From Paenarthrobacter sp. PH39-S1 (GTDB taxonomy: Bacteria > Actinomycetota > Actinomycetes > Actinomycetales > Micrococcaceae), in NCBI RefSeq assembly GCF_030063245.1, contig NZ_JASISR010000017.1, positions 42,399 through 106,398 of the forward strand: a stretch of DNA of 64,000 nucleotides. The letters run 5' to 3'. Position numbers and translations under genes: made by a program. This document shows, piece after piece, positions 57,843 to 64,000 of the stretch (position 1 is the stretch's first letter; each line of letters starts with the position of its first letter). The notes under the pieces were generated by a model. It was not told the DNA's origin and ran no database searches. It saw nothing but the letters and a program-made list of their open reading frames with translations.

Positions 57843-60572
57843 ATGGCACCTCCGGTGATTGCAAGCAAACTGTTCGTTCCGGGGCCGCAGCGCGGCCTGA
57901 TTCCCCGCCCACGACTTAGTGGACTGTTGCGTCAGGGAACTGAATCGAGATTGACACTGGTGTCTGCCCCGGCCGGGTTCGGCAAGACGACGCTCCTTGC
58001 CGGATGGCTGGCCGAGACGACCGATGAAGACCGTTGCGTGGCGTGGCTTTCGCTCGAGCAGTCGGACAGTGATCCTGCGGCATTTTGGACGTACGTCGTG
58101 ACAGCCCTGCAAGCGGTGGTGCCCGGCCTTGACCCGGCGTCGCTGGATCAGCTGGCGTCCTCGTCCACGCCGACCGAGCGCGTGCTCACCTCCGTGCTCA
58201 ATGTGCTCGCCGCTATGCCGAACGAGGTATGGCTGGTGCTCGATGACTACCACTTGGCCGATGGCCGCGAGGTCGGTGAGGGGATGGCCTTCTTGCTGGA
58301 GCATGTTCCGCCACGCATGCACGTAGTCATCAGCACCCGAGCGGACCCCGAACTGCCGCTCTCCCGTTGGCGGGTGCGCGGCGAACTGGTCGAGATCCGT
58401 GCTGCGGATCTCCGCTTTACGTTCGAGGAGGCCGCCGAATACTTCAGCGGGGTGTCGGGGCTGGACTTGGCCGCAAAGGAGGTGGCGGCCTTGTCGCAAC
58501 GAACGGAAGGGTGGATTGCCGCGCTTCAGCTTGCTGGGCTTTCGCTCAAGGGACGCGCGGACATCGCGGGCTTCATCGCCCGGTTTGACGGGGACGACCG
58601 GTATATCCTCGACTACCTCCTCGAAGAGGTGCTGGCGCATCAACCGGAGCATGTCCGTCGGTTCCTTCTCAACACGGCCGTCCTCGACCGGCTGACCGGT
58701 CCGCTCTGTGACGCTGTGACTTATCGCGACGACGGGAACGACATGCTCCTGGCGTTGGAACGCGCCAACCTATTCGTTGTCCCCCTGGACGACAAACGCG
58801 AATGGTACCGCTACCATCGCCTCTTTGCCCATGTGCTTCGGGCTCGCCTGCTTGGCGAGGAGCCTGGGCAGGTTCCGCTGCTGCATCAGCGCGCCAGCGG
58901 CTGGTACGAGGGCCAGGGCATGACCGGTGAAGCAGTTGGTCATGCACTGGCGGCCCTGGACTTTGACCGCGCCGCACACCTGATGGAGCTGGCCGTTCCC
59001 CAAATCCGGCGCAACAGGCAGGATGCCTTGTTCCTCGGCTGGCTGAAGGAACTGCCCGACGACGTCATTCGGCGCAGTCCCGTGCTCAGCGTTTCCCAAG
59101 CCTTCAGCCTCATGGCCACCGGAAAGCTCGACGGCGTCGAACCCCGGCTTCAGGATGCCGAGCGCGCGATGGCAGCCGCACCCTCCGGAGCGGCCTGCCC
59201 TTGGTCCGCCATCGAAGAGTTCCAGTCATTGCCGGCGACCATCGCCATCTACCGCGCCTCCCTGGCGCAGGCGCGGGGCGATGAAATTGGGACGGTGGAT
59301 CATGCACAACACGCCCTGGCGCTTGCCGGCCCCGACGATCACCTGGCCCGGGGCGCAGCCTCCGGTTTTCTGGGGCTCGCCGCATGGGCGCGGGGCGACG
59401 TTTCAACGGCACTGCAGACGTTCACCCAGGCCGTGGCAAGCCTGCATGCGGCAGGCAACCTGGTCGACGAGCTGGGCAGCACAGTGGTGCTTGCAGACCT
59501 GTGGCTCGCGGCAGGTCGACCCGGAAAAGCCCGCCGGATCATGCAGGGCGCATTGAAAATGGCCCAAGCGCAGGGTGCATCCGCGGAACGGGCGGCGGCC
59601 GAGTTACACGTAGGACTGAGCGAGATCGACTGCGAGGGAGGAGACCTTGGTGGGGTCCGGCGGCACCTTGAGGCCACGCCGGCGCTGCAGGAGCGCGCCC
59701 CGCTGGCCGAGAGCCGCTACCGGTGGTTGGTGGCAAGCGGGCTGCTCGCCCGTGCCGAGGGAGACCCGGAGCGGGCCATCGACCTTTTGGAGCAGGCGGA
59801 GCCGCTCTACCTGCGTGGATTCTTCCCGGAGGTGCGCCCGATCCCGGCTATGAAGGCCCGGATCTGGATCACACAAGGCAGGCTTCTGGACGCCGGCGAT
59901 TGGGCACGCGAGCGCGGAGTTTCCGTCACAGACGACGCCAGTTATCTGAGCGAATTTGACCACCTCACGTTGGTGCGGCTGCTTATTGCCCAGCACCGGG
60001 CGTGTCCCGACGCCGGAGCTGCCGGCCAAGCCGGTGCCCTGTTGGAACGGTTGCTCGACGCCGCCACAGCTTCCGGACGCGCCGGTTCCGTGCTGGAGAT
60101 CCGCATGCTTCTGGCCCTGGCACTTGATGTGCAGGGACAACGGGCCCAGGCTCGCGAGGCGCTTGAGCGCGCATTCGTCGAGGCACCCGAACCCGCCGAG
60201 TATGTGCGGCTCTTCCTGGACGAAGGAGCGCCGATGATGGGCCTGCTGCGCGGCGCCGCACACGACGGCCCGCACTACCGTGCTGCCGGCGAGCACGCAC
60301 TCCGTTTGCTCCGTCTGGGAACCTCAGCTCAAGCGCAAGCCGCCGGTTCACTGCAGGGCCAGGGGTCGTCGTCGTCCGCTGACTTGTTGAGCGAAAGGGA
60401 GCTGCAGGTGCTCCGGCTCCTCGGCGGCGGGCTGAGCGGGCCGCAGATCGCCGGCGAGCTGTTCATCTCGTACAACACCTTGCGCACCCACACGAAGCAC
60501 ATCTTCACCAAGCTCGAGGTGTCCGACCGCCGGGCCGCTGTCCGCCGCGCACGCGAACGCGGACTGTTGTAA
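57843..60572 (+). CDS. MalT-type LuxR (LAL) transcriptional regulator
   Basis: A 909-residue regulator. Walker A is SAPAGFGKTT (41-50), and LVLDDYHLADG supplies Walker B in the STAND-type ATPase domain (to about 400). A long helical repeat region (about 430-820) follows and may sense a ligand. The LuxR helix-turn-helix is at the end: LLSERELQVLRLLGGGLSGP, QIAGELFISYNTLRTHTKHI. Such large regulators switch on catabolic or secondary-metabolite genes in response to a sugar-like inducer. Start ATG 57843. The next genes (60698 on) run in the same direction and could be targets. Confidence 0.92.
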   Translation: MAPPVIASKLFVPGPQRGLIPRPRLSGLLRQGTESRLTLVSAPAGFGKTTLLAGWLAETTDEDRCVAWLSLEQSDSDPAAFWTYVVTALQAVVPGLDPASLDQLASSSTPTERVLTSVLNVLAAMPNEVWLVLDDYHLADGREVGEGMAFLLEHVPPRMHVVISTRADPELPLSRWRVRGELVEIRAADLRFTFEEAAEYFSGVSGLDLAAKEVAALSQRTEGWIAALQLAGLSLKGRADIAGFIARFDGDDRYILDYLLEEVLAHQPEHVRRFLLNTAVLDRLTGPLCDAVTYRDDGNDMLLALERANLFVVPLDDKREWYRYHRLFAHVLRARLLGEEPGQVPLLHQRASGWYEGQGMTGEAVGHALAALDFDRAAHLMELAVPQIRRNRQDALFLGWLKELPDDVIRRSPVLSVSQAFSLMATGKLDGVEPRLQDAERAMAAAPSGAACPWSAIEEFQSLPATIAIYRASLAQARGDEIGTVDHAQHALALAGPDDHLARGAASGFLGLAAWARGDVSTALQTFTQAVASLHAAGNLVDELGSTVVLADLWLAAGRPGKARRIMQGALKMAQAQGASAERAAAELHVGLSEIDCEGGDLGGVRRHLEATPALQERAPLAESRYRWLVASGLLARAEGDPERAIDLLEQAEPLYLRGFFPEVRPIPAMKARIWITQGRLLDAGDWARERGVSVTDDASYLSEFDHLTLVRLLIAQHRACPDAGAAGQAGALLERLLDAATASGRAGSVLEIRMLLALALDVQGQRAQAREALERAFVEAPEPAEYVRLFLDEGAPMMGLLRGAAHDGPHYRAAGEHALRLLRLGTSAQAQAAGSLQGQGSSSSADLLSERELQVLRLLGGGLSGPQIAGELFISYNTLRTHTKHIFTKLEVSDRRAAVRRARERGLL

Positions 60573-60697
60573 CTGCCAGCCTCCGGATCTCACCTCATCA
60601 TTCACATCATTGGGTGACGTCGTCTCACCCTCCCGGTTCCTACATTTGAGTTATCCCACGGCACCCCGCCGCGGACACTGCGAACCCAGGAGCCGAC

Positions 60698-61384
60698 ATG
60701 TCCATCACCACCACCACACTCACCCGCGTGGCAGGCCTCAGCGCCGTCGCAGCGGGACTTCTGTTCATCGGCATCCAGATCAATCATCCCCATCTGGATG
60801 CCACCTTCGCCACCACCGCCGAGTACACGGTCCGGCAGACCTTGAAAATCTTGATGGCCGTGCTCTCGCTCATCGGCATCACCGGCATGTACCTGACGCA
60901 TGTGAAGAGGATGGGAGTGCTCGGCCTGTTCGGGTATCTCGTGTTCGGCGCCGGCTACCTGATCATGATGAGCGTGGAAGTCATTGGGGCCGTGGTCATT
61001 CCAGCCATTTCCGGCAGTGCGCCCGGTTACGTCAATGACGTTTTCGCCGTTGCCACCGGCGGACACGCGGCCGGCGACATCGGCCTGCTGCAGCCCCTCA
61101 ACACGGCCGCGGGCCTCACCTACATTGGCGGCGGCGTCCTGTTCGGGATCGCACTGTTGAGCGCCAACGTTCTGGCCCGATGGGCTGCAGCCGTCCTTGC
61201 CGCCGGCACCGCCGCAACCATTGCGATCCCACTGCTGCCGATGGTCAATGAGAGGTTGTTCGCCCTCCCGACCGGCCTGGCCCTGATTGGCCTCGGCTAC
61301 TCCTTGTGGCGCCGGACGCGCCCCTCCGCCGCATCCGTGCCGAACACAGCTGATGCAGCGCTTGACCCGGCCGGCGCCAAGTGA
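60698..61384 (+). CDS. Integral membrane protein of unknown function
   Basis: A 228-residue protein, ATG 60698 after CCAGGAGCCGAC. About six helices are visible (VAAGLLFIGIQIN, LKILMAVLSLIGITGMYLTH, LFGYLVFGAGYLIMMSVEVI, and others to YSLWRRTRPSA). I do not recognise the family. It is followed 40 bp later by a DUF2306-type gene and then a small conserved gene, all downstream of the LAL regulator, so the set may be one regulated unit. Confidence 0.8.
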   Translation: MSITTTTLTRVAGLSAVAAGLLFIGIQINHPHLDATFATTAEYTVRQTLKILMAVLSLIGITGMYLTHVKRMGVLGLFGYLVFGAGYLIMMSVEVIGAVVIPAISGSAPGYVNDVFAVATGGHAAGDIGLLQPLNTAAGLTYIGGGVLFGIALLSANVLARWAAAVLAAGTAATIAIPLLPMVNERLFALPTGLALIGLGYSLWRRTRPSAASVPNTADAALDPAGAK

Positions 61385-61424
61385 GCACGGCTGCGCTTTC
61401 GCGCTCAGAGAGGGGGGCCGGTAG

Positions 61425-62092
61425 GTGCCGTTCGCACTCATCGCCCTCATCCTGGTCCCCGCCGTGGCAGGCTCCCTGCGATTGGTCGAGCTGTCCGGAG
61501 GCCCGCACCTCATGCCCACGAATCCGCGCCTGAGCGCGTCGCCCGTTCCCGTCGTCGTACACATCACCAGCGCCATCAGCTACGTCGTCCTTGGCGCCCT
61601 GCAGTTCTCCCCCGGCTTTCGCCGGCGCCACCCGAAATGGCACCGGCGGTCCGGGCGGGTGGTGGTGATTTTGGGCCTGGCCGTGGCATTCTCGGCGCTG
61701 TGGTTGACGCTGTTCCACCCCGCCCAGCCCGACACAGGGACATTGCGCTACCTGTTCAGGCTCGCGTTCGGCGCGGGCATGGCCACGTGCATCCTGCTCG
61801 GTTTCGCCGTGATCCGGCGCGGAGACGTGGCCGGGCACCGGGCGTGGATGACACGCGCTTATGCGCTGGCGGTTGGCGCCGGTCCCCAGGTGTTCACGCA
61901 GGGGCTCGGGAATGCCGTTTTAGCGCCAGTGGACTGACCACCACGCTCATGCTGGGGGCCGGCTGGGCCATCAACCTGGCCGTGGCGGAGTACTGCATCC
62001 GCCGCGGCGGCCGGACCCTTCGCCGCCGGACAGGAGACAGCCGGACAGCCAGGACGACGGACAGGACGACGGCGGGGGCCTGGCCTTCATGA
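61425..62092 (+). pseudogene. DUF2306-type membrane protein, frameshifted near its end
   Basis: GTG 61425 opens a frame with LMPTNPRLSASPVPVVVHIT, SAISYVVLGALQFSPGFRRR, HPKWHRRSGRVVVILGLAVA and GHRAWMTRAYALAVGAGPQV. Near 61920 the frame runs into a stop. One base later the same family continues, TTLMLGAGWAINLAVAEYCI, to 62092. Both parts match DUF2306. The missing base is within GTTTTAGC. A recent mutation or a sequencing error is likely. Confidence 0.75.
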
Positions 62093-62358
62093 CCCGGTCC
62101 CCCCAGCGAGCGGACCCCGCCGGTTACCGGCTTCGGGTCAACGGCCACCTCGATGACCACTGGTCTGCTTGGTTCGACGGGCTCACCCTAGTGACGGAAA
62201 GCGACGGCACGACAAGCCTGACCGGGCTTATTCACGATCAGGCGGTGCTGCACGGGCTGCTCACGAAGGTCCGGGACCTTGGCCTCGTCTTGGTCTCCGT
62301 GGAATCCGTTGACCGGGACGGGAAAAGTGCGCTGCACCGGGCAGGCCGAAGGGATTGA
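62089..62358 (+). CDS. Small conserved hypothetical protein
   Basis: An 89-residue protein whose ATG overlaps the previous stop (ATGA). It has YRLRVNGHLDDHWSAWFDGL, TLVTESDGTTSLTGLIHDQA and VLHGLLTKVRDLGLVLVSVE, a beta-rich pattern common in actinobacteria as a short conserved protein. The function is unknown. Coupled position suggests it belongs with the DUF2306-type gene. Confidence 0.8.
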   Translation: MTRSPQRADPAGYRLRVNGHLDDHWSAWFDGLTLVTESDGTTSLTGLIHDQAVLHGLLTKVRDLGLVLVSVESVDRDGKSALHRAGRRD

Positions 62359-62380
62359 CGACCAAACCGCGTTCCCTGCA

Positions 62381-62560
62381 TTAGTCGTGGCGGGACTTCG
62401 CGAGGACATGCAGGTGCTTCGAGACGGCGGGCAGGCTCATCGCGTCCGGGGCCACAATGTCGTTCACGGTCGCCTCTCCGCGCGAGGGCATCGCGAGGAT
62501 CGCGCGCCGGGTTGGATCAGCGAATGCCGAGAAGGTCCTGCTGACTTCGTCGGCGGACAA
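62381..62560 (-). pseudogene. ArsR-type regulator, truncated
   Basis: From a TTG at 62560 the frame encodes EVSRTFSAFADPTRRAILAM, PSRGEATVNDIVAPDAMSLP and AVSKHLHVLAKSRHD, and stops. It is the N-terminal helix-turn-helix half of an ArsR regulator, cut after the recognition helix. No ribosome site precedes it. Confidence 0.6.
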
Positions 62561-62873
62561 GAAACGATGCTAAACCAGTGAAATAATTAATCGGTAGGTT
62601 AGATACGAAAGTTTCCAAGTCCCCGGTCTCAGCTGGCTGCGGAAGCCGTGATTGCCCTTCGCCTGCCGGGTGGTTTTCGGCCCTCAAGAGGTCGATCCTT
62701 CGAGCATCTCCCGTCGTGTGTCGCTTAAATCCATCCGCCTGCGGACACCGCCCCGCGGCTGGTTCGCCATGAGGCACGGTCGACGCCTCAGGCGCGCAAT
62801 ATGCGGTCTAGTTCCACTCTCAGGACCCCGTGTGCCTCACGCAACAGGGGCATTTCGCGGAAAACAGGTGGCA
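62561..62873. other. Spacer, no supported gene
   Basis: About 310 bases. An AT-rich stretch at 62575-62610 may be an old promoter of the ArsR remnant. No domain is seen in any frame. Confidence 0.5.
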
Positions 62874-63317
62874 TCAACGGATCCTTTCGGCCAGAGACAC
62901 GATGATCCCCTCCGGTCCGCGCACGTAGGCCATTCGCCACATATTCTCGTACTGGCCAATGCCGCCCACCAGCCCGTAGCCGTCAGCGGCTAGCTTGTCG
63001 ACGGAGGCTCGGAGGTCGTCAACCTCGAAGGCCACGTTGCGCAGACCCAACTCATTGGCCATCGCGGCCGGCGACCCTGGGGCGTGGTCAGGGCGAACGA
63101 AGCGCGAGAGCTCCAGGCGAGTACCTCCATCGGACGGCCCCAGCATGACGATTTCAGTGCGGGAGTCTGGGATTCCGATGACCGTGTCCAGAAAATCGCC
63201 CTCCACGAACATCCTGCCGCCCTCGACCTCAAGGCCCAGTCCAACGAAGAACGCCGTGACCGTCTCGAGGTCCGCGACAGTAATTCCGACATGGTCGAAT
63301 CGTTGTATACGTGACAT
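62874..63317 (-). CDS. VOC family (glyoxalase-like) protein
   Basis: A 147-residue protein. It starts IQRFDHVGITVADLETVTAF, continues RLELSRFVRPDHAPGSPAAM, LRNVAFEVDDLRASVDKLAA, and ends YVRGPEGIIVSLAERI, the two-module glyoxalase fold with the metal-binding His in HVGIT and Glu near the end. ATG 63317 follows CTGGAGGATTGCTCTC. The substrate is unknown. Confidence 0.88.
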   Translation of the reverse strand: MSRIQRFDHVGITVADLETVTAFFVGLGLEVEGGRMFVEGDFLDTVIGIPDSRTEIVMLGPSDGGTRLELSRFVRPDHAPGSPAAMANELGLRNVAFEVDDLRASVDKLAADGYGLVGGIGQYENMWRMAYVRGPEGIIVSLAERIR

Positions 63318-63466
63318 GAGAGCAATCCTCCAGTGTTCGTCTCGTCGAACCTTCCAGGATCATCATGCTACGCAGCAGCCCGCGCCTCCGTCCACGAACG
63401 TGTCCGTAGAACCTTGCCCCCTGCGGGCTGGGCGGCGGCGCAGATCAACGGCAGTAGGCTTCGAAC

Positions 63467-63760
63467 ATGTCGGAACCAGATGGTCCCAAACGGCTTGAAC
63501 CGAGAATGACCCGCGGTAGCTTCCGGTTCCTGGTGTGGGCCGATGTCGGCCTGGCCGCCGTCAGCACCATACTCGCCCTGAATGCCCTGTTCTGGCGAAG
63601 TAAAGACTGGGACCTTCCAGCTTTCCTTCCGGCTGCCTTATTCCTGATCAGCGGGATTCTCCTGGGACACCTGATCCGCGTCCGGCGCAACGATATGCCG
63701 TTTTGGGATGAGGAAGAGGCACGGCGGGACGATTGGGACCGCAGGGGCCGGCAACTGTAA
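63467..63760 (+). CDS. Small membrane protein
   Basis: A 97-residue protein with two helices (WADVGLAAVSTILALNALF and FLPAALFLISGILLGHLI) joined by WRSKDWDLPA, and a charged tail RNDMPFWDEEEARRDDWDRR. No family is recognised. The start ATG 63467 has a weak ribosome site. It looks intact, and its tail suggests a cytoplasmic acidic/basic end. Confidence 0.7.
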   Translation: MSEPDGPKRLEPRMTRGSFRFLVWADVGLAAVSTILALNALFWRSKDWDLPAFLPAALFLISGILLGHLIRVRRNDMPFWDEEEARRDDWDRRGRQL

Positions 63761-63874
63761 AACCGGGCAGCCTATTTTGATCGCCGTCGTCGACCCTTGA
63801 ACGACCGGCGAGCTCGTGGGTAATCAGGACTTTTTGAATCGTCGGGCGTCCGCTCAGCGTTCCTCAAAGGGAAC

Positions 63875-64000
63875 CTAGTGTCTCGCGCCGTTAATTCGTT
63901 TTAATAGTCGTCCCAGTGATTCGAGGATCTCCTCGGCGGTCTTCGTCCAGATAAACGGTTTGGGATTCTCGTTCCACCCCTTGATCCAGTTGCGCAGATC
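63875..64000 (-). mobile_element. IS630 family transposase, C-terminal part, cut by the window
   Basis: The frame is open from the edge to the stop at 63875 and encodes LRNWIKGWNENPKPFIWTKT, then AEEILESLGRLLKRINGARH. W-N-E-N-P-x-P-F-x-W-x-K-T-A-E-E-I-L is the end of IS630-type DDE transposases. The rest is outside the window, so completeness cannot be judged. Confidence 0.85.

Noticed and set aside
1..64000. CRISPR array
   Set aside because: No regularly spaced repeats were found by eye; the only tandem repeats are short and adjacent.
1..64000. Ribosomal RNA genes
   Set aside because: No rRNA-like conserved segments were recognised.

Overview
The window is high-GC DNA from an actinobacterium, most likely a soil member of the Micrococcaceae (Arthrobacter, Pseudarthrobacter or Paenarthrobacter). 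The evidence is the strong codon bias, two proteins of the mycothiol-dependent maleylpyruvate isomerase type (47653-48282 and 53241-53921), the actinobacterial pair MSMEG_4193-type phosphatase plus SCO1664-type protein (18381-19756), an EspR-like DNA-binding protein, and a MalT-type LuxR regulator. The genus is inferred from this gene mix, not proven.

This is accessory, partly decaying chromosome. Intact genes alternate with about twenty gene relics that carry frameshifts, in-frame stops or deletions, and with remnants of at least three insertion-sequence families (IS701, ISL3, IS630).

Layout. 1-8280: a partial 5'-3' exonuclease, a nitrilase-type hydrolase and a broken second copy, a frameshifted DUF1992 gene, a VOC protein, an AI-2E-type permease, a CaCA cation antiporter with a small protein in front of it, and a PAP2 phosphatase. 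9011-13840: an MFS drug exporter, then a cluster with an AfsA-type gamma-butyrolactone synthase, a TetR regulator, a divergent NADP-binding reductase and an unknown small protein. 14031-20311: a low-GC VOC gene, a MoxR-like AAA+ ATPase with a VWA partner, the phosphatase/SCO1664 pair and a Nudix hydrolase. 20618-27066: DUF72, an IS701 relic, a broken toxin-antitoxin pair, a broken amino-acid ABC transporter and interrupted regulators. 27067-37672: a TetR/NTF2-like/NmrA unit, IS scars, a K+/H+ antiporter, a MarR/ClC pair, an encapsulated-ferritin-like protein, DUF2254 and a nonsense-mutated DUF421 gene. 37794-45496: a relic RES/Xre toxin-antitoxin pair, then a complete carbohydrate locus (ROK repressor, Gfo/Idh/MocA dehydrogenase, ABC importer with binding protein, two permeases and ATPase) with a perfect inverted-repeat operator. 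45497-64000: more relics (M64 peptidase, MFS, LysE, glutamate decarboxylase), an ArsR/AHSA1/DinB-like operon, assorted enzymes, a 909-residue LAL regulator, membrane proteins and a partial IS630 transposase.

The most interesting candidate is the AfsA/TetR/reductase cluster at 10612-13840. It has the parts expected of a butyrolactone-type signalling system outside Streptomyces, and two related operator-like sequences lie in its intergenic regions. Other points of interest are an EncFtn-type ferritin with no encapsulin gene in view, a ClC antiporter with an unusual C-terminal extension, two decayed toxin-antitoxin modules, and several good repressor-operator pairs that can be read directly from the sequence.
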